Below are positions 1 through 11,170 of a stretch of 64,000 bases of DNA, one piece after another; the first letter of the stretch is position 1; every line of letters begins with the position of its first letter. The notes beneath the pieces are model-generated. The model was given only the letters and a program-made list of their open reading frames with translations. It was not told the origin of the DNA and did no database searches. The stretch is from Epiperipatus broadwayi (Eukaryota; Onychophora; Udeonychophora; Euonychophora; Peripatidae), in contig JAQFVV010000030.1 of NCBI GenBank assembly GCA_028023455.1, positions 1,134,501 to 1,198,500 of the forward strand. The letters run 5' to 3'. Both the position numbers and the translations under genes were made by a program.

Positions 1-165
1 CTAAGTTCATGGTATAATGGGTAGTACATTCACTTATTATATATATATAATCTGGAGTTTGATTCTGAGTGAAATTTTGAAGTTTTTTAGCTAACTGAGA
101 AACAAATCAAATCTTAATTTTTTGTTAGGAAGTTGGCTCTTAGCCAACCCAGGTAACATATCTTT
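1..165 (+). repeat. tRNA-derived SINE-like fragment, cut by window start
   Basis: The first 60 bases resemble a decayed tRNA. An A-box-like stretch (tggtataatgggtag, from about base 10) is followed by a B-box-like stretch (gagtttgattc, about 55-66). A microsatellite-like TA run sits where the anticodon arm should be. The body after it (to about 165, ending near a cttagccaaccc motif) shows nothing recognisable. It looks most like a tRNA-Gln/Glu-derived retroposon. It cannot be a working tRNA because the anticodon arm is lost. No second copy was found in the window, so the right boundary is a guess. Confidence 0.35.
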
Positions 166-1585
166 AGTTAAAAGAAAAAAGAAAACAATATTAAAGTCGT
201 GAATCATATCTTTGTCTATTTGTCTTTGAAGAGATGTTGGAGAAGTCTTAAGTATGCAGTGAGCTTTTTAAGATGCTAATTTTTACTTCTTGGATTGATT
301 ATCTGAAAACATTCTGAGCTTATTTAAGAACTTTTTAACTACCTAAAGATTTCTTCTCAATTATAAATTATGGGCACACTTACAATGTTACTTTGCAATT
401 TCCATAATCTAGAATAAAGCTAGAATTTTTGAGGTAAGTGAAACATTTCCAAATAATGGATAGTTATTCTGAAGATATCTGGTACATAATTAACCTAGCT
501 AATCATTCAGTATTGATCAATAAAAGGTATCTAGCTATTTTTAGCTAAATTGTGAAATAAATAAAAATTTCCACTTAATATATACAAAAGATATCTATAT
601 TTAAGACTAATGCTTACTTCAGGGGTCTTCATTCTGCAGTAGATTATTTTAAGATTAATGTTTTTGCTCATATTTAATCACTGAACATTTAATGGATAAC
701 AGTATTTGTCCATGTTATTTATTCATCTTCAAATCTACTTTGGATAATATTACTGGTGTCATTTTTCATTGTTGCTTCATTCTGAAAATGGTTCAGTTTA
801 AAGATTGGTTTTTTGCATATGTTATATTGTATAATTATTTATACTATAATGTTGTTCTGCATATTGATAAAAAGGATATTTGGGTATTTCTTAAACAATT
901 TTTGTTTTAATGTTGAATAAATTAGAATGCTTGCATCATCATTCTATCTATAATTTATGGATGTTTTTTCTGAAAACAAAAAGATTGTGGACAAAATGCA
1001 AGCACAAATAGTATTTTCAACGTAGAGTCTTAATCACAGATTGAGAGAAAATATAGACATAACATAGCTAATCTATAGATATCAGATTTAATCCACAAAT
1101 TTAAAGTGAATTACCATTATTAAACTTTTTTAAGAGACAAATGGCCACAGAAAAGAGTTTGCTGATGTGAAAGTAGATTCTTTCATTCTTTTTTTGAAAC
1201 CTTAAGGAACAAAGCAGGGCAACATCCTAATATCTATTTCATGTGTTCCTGTCATTGCAGTTGTTATTACTAAGTGGTTATCATATAGGAAATGGGCATG
1301 GATGGGCTGCTCATCAAAATACATTAACTAATGTGATGAGTTTACAGACTTCTTAATTTTGAGTTTAAGATCAAGAAACATAAATCTTTCTTTTCAGTTG
1401 TCTAATAACTTTTATCAGTTGTGTTTTCATGAATGCATAATGAATGTGGGTATAATTTTATTAGATATTTACAATCATGATAGATAAAACTAAGTTATGG
1501 CTTTTATTGTTAGTAGAGGATACAGTCATCATCAAAGTAGTTGTTGGTGGAAGAAGACGAGGGTGATAATTGCACATTAAAGCTA
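166..1585. other. AT-rich stretch without recognisable features
   Basis: No coding-like reading frame, repeat match or RNA gene was recognised. The 72-codon open frame at 692-910 has the Phe/Tyr/Ile-rich composition expected of random AT-rich sequence and is not called. Confidence 0.6.
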
Positions 1586-2336
1586 CCATAAGATGATGTT
1601 TTATTTAGCTACTTACAATTGCAGATCATTTTCAAGTGAAGGAATAATACATGAATTGAAAGAATAACTGTCTAATGTTAAATGGGATGTTGTTGGACTT
1701 CAGGAAGTTAGAAAAAAAGATGAAGAGAAAATTGCTTTAAAAAGTGGATATTTAATTTAGTTATAAAGCACAAATATTGGAAAGACAAATGTAATGGGAT
1801 TTATTATAAATAAAAAATGGAAAAATAACATTATGGAGATTGTTGGTATATCAGACAGAGTGGTAAGATTATTTATTCAAATTAATGGAAGATATGCAGT
1901 GCAGATAATTCAGGTTTATGCCCTAGCAAGTTCTCACTGTAATAAAGAAATAAAACATTTTTATATAGATGCACAAAATGCTTTTAATCAGATCAGACAA
2001 CATTACTAAAATTGTCATAGGATATTTTAATACTGGAACTTACAAACAAGTGAAAAATGAAAGTGGTGTTGGTAAATTTGTTATGATAATAGAAATAAAA
2101 GATATCACAGACTTATGGAGTTTTTAAAGAAAGAATATTTATTATAAATTGTTCTTTGAGAAAAGTGCTAAATGAAGATAAATATGGCAAAGGTATAGCA
2201 GAATTGTTTTACATGTTGATGAACAGAAATTTTGTATTTCAAGATTGTAATGTTTTTAATAGATTCAACAAAAATGTATATTAATGCAAAACTAGAGAAC
2301 TGAAAATTATTAAGACAAATAATATTAACAATGAGC

Positions 2337-2489
2337 ATTGCCAATTACTCAACAAGCTTTGTGATAAATGCTTAGCCAGAGAAAGCATTTAAAATATCTC
2401 TGTCAGGAATCCCTTCTCCAACCTCTGACCATGTTTTGTGCTTTGGCACTCCTCAGAGAGGCGCTAGGATAGCTTCAGATACTAGATCT
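2337..2489 (-). repeat. Family-D hammerhead repeat, copy 1 (inside the RTE LINE)
   Basis: A 153-bp unit matching 52402-52554 from end to end, at the same length. Read on the minus strand it carries a hammerhead layout (about 2414-2470): CUGAGGA at 2450-2456, helix II GUG/CAC with a CCAAAG loop (2438-2449), AAAA where GAAA is expected (2434-2437, so G12 is mutated), a short CAUG segment, and the cleavage triplet GUC at 2427-2429. Helix I is CGCCUCU against AGAGGU. It is probably ribozyme-dead because of the G12 change, but it preserves the fold. Confidence 0.7.
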
Positions 2490-2777
2490 AAAAATACAAA
2501 TCCAAAGCCAACATTTATCTAAAAGTTATCTATTGAGTGGAAAATCTGAAATTTTCAGACACCTACATGTCTTCAAGTCCAGCTATCCAACTCAAAAATA
2601 ATATTAATCATTGCTATTTTGAACCTTCAGAAACATTCCATTGTATTTAAATTAAAATGTTCCAATCATTTTAAAATATTAACAGACTTTGAAGATGGTT
2701 TAGACTTGACTGAAATCAATAAGAAGATAATTGACATTCAATTAAGAATTGCAAGAAAGATTTATAATCTATAATAT

Positions 2778-2990
2778 TAATAAGCCAATAAGCTGATACA
2801 CATGCACTTTGCAGATGTCACTATATAAATGAAAACTCCCACTTTTTCAAACCCAAGATAAAGTCTTTAAGAAAATATAGAATGAATCCACCTATATTTT
2901 CGACCCAACCGTATATGTATGGGCAAATCTGAAGTGTTTGAAATGAAGAGCGTGAAGTTATTAATTGATCACTTTAAATTACTTTTCTAC
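2778..2990 (+). repeat. Family-E repeat, copy 1
   Basis: This stretch is the reverse complement of 4714-4940. Shared landmarks include gccaataagctgatacac, the AGATAAAGTC segment, a cgacccaa/ttgggtcg stretch and the gcgtgaagtt end. It interrupts the RTE linker region. No coding content or ribozyme core was seen. The boundaries, especially the right one (up to about 3100), are approximate. Confidence 0.6.
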
Positions 2991-3395
2991 ATCATAAATG
3001 AATGACGCCAATGAAATTTCTAGAATTTACGATACATCATTCTTATAATTAAACATATGTAAACAAGACATTTTTTTTTATATAGCGTGATGTTTATGTT
3101 TATAATACAAAAAAGCAATATTTCACCAGTAAATTATCTAGTGAGACAAGGCAATGTATAAAGAATACAAAGAATATGAAAAGTTTGAAAAACAATCCAT
3201 TTAAGAACAATGAATATCTAGAGTTTTGTAAACTGGTACAAAAAAGAATTAATAATTATATAAGAAACATAACTATGAATTGGCAAGGAAAGTTGTAGAA
3301 TAAAATAAAAGTTTCAAAAATGTAAAAAAAAAAACACTTTTTAGTCTTGGAAAGAAAGTTGTTTCTTCAATAAGAAGAAAAGATGGAATTATTAT

Positions 3396-4133
3396 ATCAC
3401 TAAACATCATATTGATCACCATTTTTTATGCTTACACAAGCTGTTAACACAGAGGTAAAACTCTCCATTTAGTAGCTCCACTTAGTGCAAGCCAGAGTAA
3501 TCTATGGATGCAAGAAGGTTGTGCATAAAATCCCCATCTAATGCCTACTTATCCATTATCTTCAGACTAGTGTCTAGATTGTAGCTTTCATCAGTGAAGA
3601 GCCTTGAATCTGAGAGCATTGCACCTAGGTCTGAGGATCTAATGCAATCCTTCAGCAGCCAAACATTTACCTTTTTAATTAATAGTTAACTATAAAGTGT
3701 TGAGTCCAAAATGAAAACCCATTTAATGTTTTTAATTCAAGCTTATTTGCTTATACAGTCGTATAGATCTGAACTCAATTCAGAATCTATACATTATGGT
3801 GTCTTTGATTCTTTAATAACCATAATCACCATAATCCTATTGGGCAGGATTTGTATTAACCATTAAACATCACAGCATCATCATTCTTTATGCTTACACA
3901 AACTGTTAACACAGAAGCAAAACTCCCCATATAGTAGTGCCACCTTGTGCTAACCAGAGTAATCAATGGATACCAGAAGGCTTGTGCATAAAATCCCCAT
4001 CTAGTGCTTACTCATCCAATATTCCCAGACTAGTTTCTAGCCTGTGGCTTTAATCAGTGAGGAGCCTTGAATTCATTGATAAATCTGGCTTGCATTGAGT
4101 GGTGGTGCTACTAATATGGGGAGCCTACTCTCT
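3396..4133 (-). mobile_element. Family-A hammerhead repeat, tandem unit plus inverted tail, with target duplication
   Basis: The insertion is flanked by a 14-bp direct repeat with one mismatch: GATGGAATTATTAT at 3382-3395 and GATGAAATTATTAT at 4134-4147. It splits the RTE LINE exactly there. It holds one minus-strand unit (about 3414-3880) and a second partial unit with a period near 468 bp. It closes with a short plus-strand segment (about 4083-4125), so both ends of the insertion carry the same terminal sequence. Degenerate hammerhead sites lie near 3550-3610 and 4020-4070. Confidence 0.8.
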
Positions 4134-4475
4134 GATGAAATTATTATTAAAAAGATAGATACATATCAAAAAATGTATAAAAGAGTTCTGTAAAGAATTA
4201 TTTAGCAATAAATAATCATAACAAAAGTATTCCTACAGTTATTATTTTTTCTAAATTGGCTAGCATTTGAAATAAAAAAAATGAGACATTCAATTAAATT
4301 TATGAAGATTGGAAAAGCTCCAGGAAGTGATGAAATTATTATTGATATTTTTAAACAAGCAAGTGAATACATAGAAAAATTGTTGGTAAAGTTATATACT
4401 GAAACCATCAAGAGAAGCCCGGTTTGGTGTGTCAGTAATGTGGAGAAGTGCAACTATCCCTAATGTAACTCAATG

Positions 4476-4713
4476 ATAAAACATACAAGTTTTAGATTTC
4501 TGCCTAAAATAAACTATTCTATACTTTAATAATAGATTCAAATTTTATAAAATAATAAAGATTTTTTTCAGGGCTATTCAATATTCTTAGTCTTATTATA
4601 TTTTAATGAATAATCTTTTGCAAATATAATGTTTCTTACTATAAGAACTAATCAAGAGTAACTTAATCTGTGTTCAAAACTAAGGCTAGCAGTTTGAAAT
4701 ATAAATTTGACTC
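4476..4713. other. AT-rich, nothing recognised
   Basis: No protein-like frame or repeat match was seen between the end of the RTE piece and the family-E copy. Confidence 0.5.
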
Positions 4714-4940
4714 ATGATAAAGTGATCAATTAACAACTTCACGCTCTCATTTTCAAACACCTAAGATTTGCCCATACATATACGTTTGGGTCGAAAAGAT
4801 AGATGGATTCATTTTATCTTTTCCCAAAGACTTTATCTTGTGTTTGAAAAAGTGGGAGTATTCATTTATACAGTGACATCTACAAAGTGCGTGTGCATTA
4901 GCTTATTGGCTTATTGGTATTACAGTTTATAAAACATTGC
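4714..4940 (-). repeat. Family-E repeat, copy 2 (inverted relative to copy 1)
   Basis: Reverse-complement match to 2778-2990. Shared pieces include gtgatcaattaacaacttca, ttgggtcgaaaagata, aaagactttatcttg and tagcttattgg. The two copies are about 1.7 kb apart in inverted orientation and could pair as a foldback. A third, short match lies at 52920-52985. Confidence 0.6.
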
Positions 4941-5860
4941 GCTATATCAAATAAATGTCTTGTTTACTCATGGTTATAAGAAAATAAATGTATGGATGTA
5001 GGGTGTGTTTATGCATTTTTGAATATGACAACGTAAAAAGGATTTTATATGCATCATCTTACCCAATACTTTTTTTTTTTATCTCAGATAGCATCAGTAC
5101 AATAAGGATGGGTTTAAACCACATAGATATTATCTAATATCTCATATATGATCTTTTATATTGCGATTATGCAATGACGATGTTTCTCTAATAACGACAA
5201 AAGAGAAATATTTAAAAAAAATTATTTTATTACTTTATAAAATAAATGATAAAAACGAATAATAGCAATAAGAAAATTATACGTCTAACAAATATGAATA
5301 TTTATTTCCTAATTTTAATTTGAATTTGGGATATGAAAAGTGTGTTATCAGGCAGTGTTGTGAAGACACTAACATTAAATAGGAATAGGTTGTCTATTAT
5401 TTCAAAAAATAATTCTCAATTCAAATACTGGAGGATAATAATAATCATCATCATAATAAATGCTCTATGTAGTTCTTAATTAGTTTGTTTCACTAACTAA
5501 TCAATTGTTGATCAACCTCACTTGATAATGCTGGAGAAGTTTTCACTCTTTTTAAAAGAATCAAGTGCACTTATTGCTTAGCATACCTAAATGATATTTA
5601 TTACAAAAAGCTTATTTATTTCCACCTCAAGATTCTTTACTGAATTCATTTGCAAACTTTAACATTAGGAATGATACTCTACTAACAAAATATGTAACCA
5701 GATCATTAGGAGGTCTTGTTACATACTATTAACATTTAAAATATTAATACTTACATATGAGTGATGCATCTATGTATCTAAATAAGGATGATTAACTTCA
5801 TTTAGCTTTAAGTTAGAAACGTAAGAACCCATTAAACGTATTATTACTGCAATATAGCAC
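4941..5860. other. AT-rich stretch, nothing recognised
   Basis: Low-complexity AT-rich DNA with a T-run at about 5070-5082. No coding-like frame or repeat match was seen. Confidence 0.5.
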
Positions 5861-5863
5861 AGT

Positions 5864-6270
5864 TTTGACCTTAGGTCAACATGGGTGTGACAATAATCTC
5901 GGCCTCAGGGTGGCCTTTCAGCATTCCATCATCGGATTTTCAATTGGATGGACGGTTGAAGAGTTGCAGTGTGGAGTGGATTGAAGCCTGTCCATTAAAG
6001 TAGGAGGATTTGCTATCTTAATATATATCTGAGCACTTGTGGCATGTGTGTGTGGAGATGGTGGTCTGGACCAACTGGTGGTTGCTGGTTTGGCATGAAG
6101 TGCATATATTGGTGATTGTTTATCTTTTCAACATATGTGTGTTCAAGTGTATCAGTGTTATGAGATAGTGTGGAGAGTGGTGGGTCATGTGAAAGTCTGT
6201 ACTCATACCCTGTCTATTACATATATAGACACAGGTATATATAAGCCTGTGTATTTCAGCTATTATAAGT
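5864..6270 (+). mobile_element. Family-H hammerhead repeat, copy 1
   Basis: A single unit of the H family, recognised by similarity to 21097-21675 (inverted) and 53540-53875. In order it contains a tggatgg...gaagcctgtccattaaag block, a hammerhead site at 6070-6113, a tRNA-like block (atcagtgttatgagatag as A-box-like; the B box is decayed here to tactcataccc), and a tail around gcctgtgtatttcag. The ribozyme core is damaged: CUGGUGG stands in for CUGAUGA, and GAAG for GAAA. Helix I (ACCAA/UUGGU) and helix II survive. Confidence 0.75.
6070..6113 (+). ncRNA. Degenerate hammerhead ribozyme, family H
   Basis: A 44-nt site with the same spacing as the other H copies. Helix I is 6070-6074 with 6109-6113. 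Helix II is UUGCUG/UGGCAU around a GUU loop (6082-6096). Two core adenines are changed to G (CUGGUGG), so no activity is expected. Confidence 0.6.
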
Positions 6271-6274
6271 TAAT

Positions 6275-7814
6275 TAGTTACTTACGCTCTAAACCTAAGT
6301 TATACCACATTTAATCCCATTCAATATCACCTATAATAATATTAAATAAAAATATTACCTACCCTATTACATAGTAATATCTAAGAAAACTTTATTGCAT
6401 TAATAATAATATTATTATTAACTAACTAAAAAAAAAGAAATTATAAGAAAGTGCATTAAATAAACTTCTAACGGTTATGATGATTTAAAATTTGTCCCAA
6501 TTAAATATTGGTACTTGAAAAATATTCCAAAGTATTGGGAATTTATAAAGACTTTTAAAATAACCACATCAAAGATGATGTAAAGTACAATTAATTTTAT
6601 TTTGTAATATAATCTTTTCTGGAGAAATATCAAGATTAATAAATTCATTTACCATACTTGTTAATCCAAATTAAGCTATATTTAACACATTAATTCATTT
6701 TAAGATTGCTTATAACTTCGACATTTATTATATTTAATATTTGCTTTGATAATCCATAATTCAGGAGTGGCATTTAAATATTTAGATTTTATAATCTATT
6801 ATCCATTTAATTGTATTTAAATATTTAACATTGATAATCCATAAAGCATTGGACACAAATTCGTTGTTTATTATACACAGCAATTTAATCCATCTGAAAA
6901 GATATAATTTTATCCAAAGAATTAGCATTGATTTATAGATCTTTAATCCATGATGCTAATAGTTCTGATCATATATCCAATCAAACAAATATTTTTTCAT
7001 TCATAAATAGTGTGATTTCCGTTAATTTTTGAATGAAAGCTGTTTCTCCAAGGAATAAACTTTATGAAGGCATGTTTGAGTTGAACAATCATTATTTAAA
7101 GTTTTTCTTTCCATAATTAAAGACGAGATAAATTCATAATATTGAGACTTAACATGGACATTCTCTTGAAGTGAAGAGAATAATTATTTTACAATATTTT
7201 GAAAATAAACATCAGCAACTTATTTGAAGTTAATAAATATAACTTTTCCAAGCATATCAGTTGTTTACTACCATTTCCCAGTAACAGTTGATTGTAATAA
7301 ATGAGATTTCTTGAAATAAAGAATTAATTAATTAATGACGATTTCTGGTTTATCTATCGTTGTTCATCTTTTTCCTAGTATAATAAGAAGTCACTTTACC
7401 TAGCAAAGGCAACATGCCTAAACTAGTTGGCTGACTCAGCCATGTTGGTGACAAACAAAATGTCTATTCAAAAGTTTTAACGTGCTTAAGACCTGATTGC
7501 AATAAAAATTTGTGAAGACTGGTTTTTTCAAAACTCAGCCTTTATACCCATTTGATCAACTAATGTTTGGGTTTGATATATTTTTCATTATGCAGTGGGT
7601 TTTCTTGGTTTTTCCAGAAAAATTTGGGAGAAATCGTCAAGGTTACTACGGGCAAAATGATAGCCACTATGATTTTTAAATCAATGTGGAAACGTTTTAT
7701 GAATACCATTCAAAATGAAGAAAATAATAATTTCAGTATTTTTCAATGGCTTCGTTTTTATTTCCTATTTTGAACATAATATTACAAAAATTACCTTAAA
7801 ATAAATAAATCATA
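6275..7814. other. AT-rich stretch, nothing recognised
   Basis: No coding-like frame or RNA gene. The phrase gataatccataa recurs loosely at about 6750-6845, which may be a faint local duplication. The open frame at 7567-7773 matches nothing I know. Confidence 0.5.
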
Positions 7815-7980
7815 AAACTTAATAGTTAATAAACATCACATGACCTCCACTTCTTATGCCTGTGTATAACTGTTGTTAAAACAGGCAAAACTCACTATAC
7901 TTATTGCCACATACAGCAAGCTAGACTAATCAATGGATGCCAGAAGGCTTGTGCATAAAATCCCTATCTAGTGCCTACTC

Positions 7981-8039
7981 ATCCAATATCTCCAGACTAG
8001 TTTCTGGCTTGTGGCCTTCATCAGTAAGGAGCCTTGGAT
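7981..8039 (-). ncRNA. Hammerhead ribozyme, family A, left arm
   Basis: Minus-strand reading shows a UCCAAGGCUCC upstream strand, CUGAUGA, helix II built on GGC/GCC with a CACAA loop, GAA, the self-complementary ACUAGU, and cleavage at GUC. The outer helix I pairs AUCCAA with UUGGAU. The inner helix I carries a change (ggagat rather than ggggat), and the first helix-II pair is A-A. It is less complete than the 37.7-kb copy. Confidence 0.65.
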
Positions 8040-8379
8040 CTGAGAGCACTGCACCTAGATCTTAGGATCTAATGCATCCCTCCATCAGCCACCTTTTATT
8101 TCCACTTAACTACAAAACTATTGAGTCTTAAAATGAAAACACCTTAATGTTTTCAATCCAAGCCCATTAGCTTATATAGTCATAGGTCTGAACCCTATTC
8201 AGCACCCATACATTTTGGTGTCTTTGGTTCTTTAATATGACTATATAAGCTAATGGACTTGAATTGAAAACATTAAGGTGTTTTCAGTTTAAGACTCATA
8301 GTTTTGTAGTTAAGTGGAGATAAAAGGTGGCTGCTGGAGGGTTGCATTAGATCCTAAGATCTAGGTGCAGTGCTCTCAG

Positions 8380-8438
8380 ATCCAAGGCTCCTCACTGATG
8401 AAGGTCACAAGCCAGAAACTAGTCTGGGGATATTGGAT
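8380..8438 (+). ncRNA. Hammerhead ribozyme, family A, right arm
   Basis: AUCCAA (8380-8385) pairs with UUGGAU (8433-8438), and UCCUCA pairs with UGGGGA. CUGAUGA is at 8395-8401. Helix II is 8402-8414 (A-A at its base, then GGU/GCC). GAA is at 8415-8417, ACUAGU follows, and C8424 is the nucleotide 5' of the predicted cut. All core bases are present; only the helix-II base pair is unusual. Confidence 0.7.
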
Positions 8439-8559
8439 GAGTAGGCACTAGATGGGGATTTTATGCACAAGTCTTCTGGCATCCATTGATTACTCTAGCT
8501 TGCTATGTGTGGTAATACGTATAATGAGTTTTGTCTGTTTTAACAAACTTAATAGTTCT

Positions 8560-9112
8560 CAGGTATTTAATTAAATTAATTTTAAATTGATCTCTTAATA
8601 AATAATATTAACTAACAAATATCTTAGTCAACTAAATCAATTCAAACTAATTTTACTAAATCTAAGCACATAAACTCTCTCGCACACAAAATATAAAATG
8701 TAAGAACTGTTTGTTCCCCATGTAAATAAAAATGTAATCTGAAATATGACTGCCTTATTTTAAAATATTTTAATGTTGTAATGTTAAATTTATAATTATA
8801 TTCTATATTTCTATATTAAATTATTTGTTTTATATGTGTGTTCACTTCAGCTTATTTATACAATTTGATAGCTTTATTTTTAATAAGAATAATGTCAAAA
8901 ATATAAGTATATGTATTTTAATACAAATGTTGATCGCAAACCCTGTTTGAGAAACTTTTTTTTTTTAAAAAAAAAAAGCTTTATAAAATTATATTTTCTC
9001 TTAAGAATTAGTATGAGAGACTTTTAAATATGATATTGATTATATTCTATGCTGCACAACCAATGACAATGATAAATATATTTGCTTAACTATAAAAATA
9101 AAGCCTATAATA
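8560..9112. other. AT-rich stretch with a T/A-run hairpin
   Basis: No gene seen. A T-run followed immediately by an A-run (about 8957-8980) could form a perfect A-T hairpin. Otherwise the stretch is low complexity. Confidence 0.5.
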
Positions 9113-10084
9113 TTTTTTCCAGTTTTTCTTAAAAATATAATAGCAATTTACAGAAACAATCTGTAAAGTTTAACTGATAAAGATATGCCAAGGGTTTGGA
9201 AAAATATTGGTATTTAAAAAGATGATACAGAGGATATAAGAAATTGTAAACCTATCAGTTCTAAACACAATCTCTATCAAGATAACTACTGCACATCTGT
9301 TGTGACTTTTGGATTCAAACTAAGCAAAATATCAAGCTGAATTTAAAAATGTTTTTAGCAATAGTTTACCATATTCAAGTATTGAAAAAAAATTATAGAA
9401 AGGACCCATAATTATGGTTGTCATTATACCTTGGATATGTAGACTAAGAAAAGGCAACTGATTTTGTAAGCAGTTCTTATGGTGATTGAAGCATTGGATC
9501 ATCAAGTCCAGATTATTGTCATATTTTAGAGAATACTTATCAAAATACAGCAGCAGTGATTAGATTACATGATGGTACTAAGAAGATCAACATTAAGAAA
9601 GGTGTATATCAGTGTGATTTGATATCTCCAAAGTTTTTTATGGCAGTTTTAAAAGAATATTTTGTGATAAGCTCAGGATGTAAAAATAAATGCACATTAT
9701 TTTAAGTCATCTAAATTTTGAAGATGATGTAATTGTTTTTGCAAATAATGCTTGAGGGCTTCAGGAAATAAATGTTGTAAGATTTATCAGATGAAAACAA
9801 GAAAGTAAGACTAAATATTATTGTGAAACAGATCAAAGTTCAATGGATTTTCTTAGAAGAAAGAAAAAAGGATACTGATTTAGTATGCTCTCATGGCCAT
9901 TTTTAAATCTAAGAACTGCCCAAACCACCTGACACATCCAAGTGATAAATGACATAGATTAAACCACATTTGATTGTGATATGACTATTCATCACAAAGT
10001 CACAATTTCCATCAATAATTACAAAAATTAAAACCAAATTTTGTACAATTATGCTTGATCAAATCACATAACTAAAACATCATC

Positions 10085-10338
10085 ATCATCATCAACAACC
10101 ATTATGAATCCACTGCAGAATGAAGGTCTCTCCAAGTTCAATCCATCTTCTCTGATCTTTAGCTTCTCTTCTCCACATCACCCCTGCACACTTTCTTATT
10201 TCGTCCATCCATCTCACATATGATCTCTTTCTGGGTCTTTTACAATCTCTTGGAATCCAGTTTAAGATTTCAGTTGTCCATCTATTATCATCTCTTCTAG
10301 CAATATGTCTAGCCCAACTCCAGGTTTTTAATTTTTTC
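10085..10338 (-). pseudogene. RTE LINE C-terminal fragment with ATG-repeat tail
   Basis: The minus-strand frame is open for 82 codons and reads as the RTE C-terminus: TWSWARHIARRDDNRWT, then WIPRDCKRPRKRS, RWMDEIRKCAGVMWRREAKD and FILQWI. A short (ATG)n tail follows at 10077-10100 (seen as catcatcat on the plus strand). The intact frame makes it the youngest-looking LINE piece here, though it is strongly 5' truncated. It lies inside the foldback element. Confidence 0.85.
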
Positions 10339-10920
10339 AATCAAAAGAGAAGAAAACACATAGAAAGTTTAATTAAAAATAGATTGCTTAAAGATAAAGT
10401 AAATGTGAAATGATAATTAAACTAGCAAACATATGTTGTATTAAAATATTTGTGAAAAGGCTAGTATTGTATTTATAAAGCAGAGAGCATATGTGTAAAA
10501 CTGATTAAATGAAATGATAAAGAAAAATTTTTGTGCTACAAAGGAGAGCAAAAGAACTAATTGTGGTAAAAGGAGAAACAGCTGTGCAAATAAAAATATG
10601 TTGAAGAAGATTATGATCACTAATCAGATCAGTATTACCAGATATAAAAAAATGTGTACGTATAAATAGTGAATACAGAGTATCAATCAACTTGTGAAAT
10701 TGTAAACTAGATTTAGAAATAATATTCGATTGAGTTAGAATATAGTTAATGATGAACATTAGTAAAAATGGAAAATACTAATAAGTGGAAGAGAAGATTT
10801 TATTGATAATTAATTATTACTATCGTTAATTCTTTCTTTTAACTTGTTGGTATTCATATAAATTCATTTTAGAATACATAGCAGTGATTTGACATATATA
10901 ATAATATAATTTGTATTTAA

Positions 10921-11170
10921 TTTTCTTCTTCTTCCTTTTTTTATGTATTGATTTCTACTTTAACATATCATACCATTTACATACAACTTTCTTAAACACT
11001 TTATCAATACTCTTTATTTATATCAAAACTAACAGTTTCGACTGTCCTGCAGTCTTCATCAGAGGATTTTAAAGAGCTCTGATAATGACTGCAAGACAGT
11101 TGAAACTGTTAGTTTTGATGTAAATAAAGAGTATTGATAAATTGTTTAAGAAGGTTGTAAAGGATATGGT
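10921..11170. mobile_element. Palindromic repeat (family G) with hammerhead-like centre
   Basis: The arms, about 10962-11065 and 11082-11180, are inverted copies. A 13-bp direct repeat with one mismatch flanks the insertion (AATTTGTATTTAA at 10908-10920; AATTCGTATTTAA at 11171-11183). Each arm contains CUGAUGA (or CUGAUAA), a GACUG/CAGUC helix with a 5-nt loop, GAAAC, then ACU-GUU-AGU as a possible helix III. An extra A before helix II and a poor helix I make this only hammerhead-like. A related element lies at 58871-59091. Confidence 0.65.

Larger units (their letters stand above)
1586..4475 (+). pseudogene. RTE-type LINE, 5' half (endonuclease to start of RT), broken by three insertions
   Basis: This is a decayed non-LTR retrotransposon. 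Conceptual translation across frameshifts gives an apurinic-like endonuclease domain: LATYNCRS near 1600, WDVVGLQEVRKK near 1690, INKKWKNNIMEIVGISDR at 1803-1860 and IIQVYA near 1910. A degenerate GDFN-like motif (IGYFN) follows near 2016, then NRNFVFQDCNVFNRFN near 2225-2270. The linker continues at 2685-2775 (DLTEINKKIID) and 3120-3395 (EYLEFCKLVQKRI, GKKVVSSIRRKDG, in different frames). The start of the reverse transcriptase lies at 4281-4440 (KFMKIGKAPGSDEI, EYIEKLLVKLYTE). The order matches RTE-clade ORFs such as those in many insects and cnidarians. A family-D repeat, a family-E repeat and a family-A dimer interrupt it. It ends near 4475 inside the RT domain. Multiple stops and frameshifts make it inactive. 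Confidence 0.85.
7828..8544. mobile_element. Family-A palindromic (inverted dimer) repeat with 13-bp target duplication
   Basis: Two family-A units face each other: the left arm about 7870-8190 (minus) and the right arm about 8238-8540 (plus). A spacer of about 50 bp contains a cacccatacattttggtgtc stretch. The whole is flanked by an exact 13-bp direct repeat, AAACTTAATAGTT (7815-7827 and 8545-8557). The inverted dimer therefore arrived as one insertion. Each arm has a hammerhead site (7981-8039 minus; 8380-8438 plus). No protein is encoded. Confidence 0.9.
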
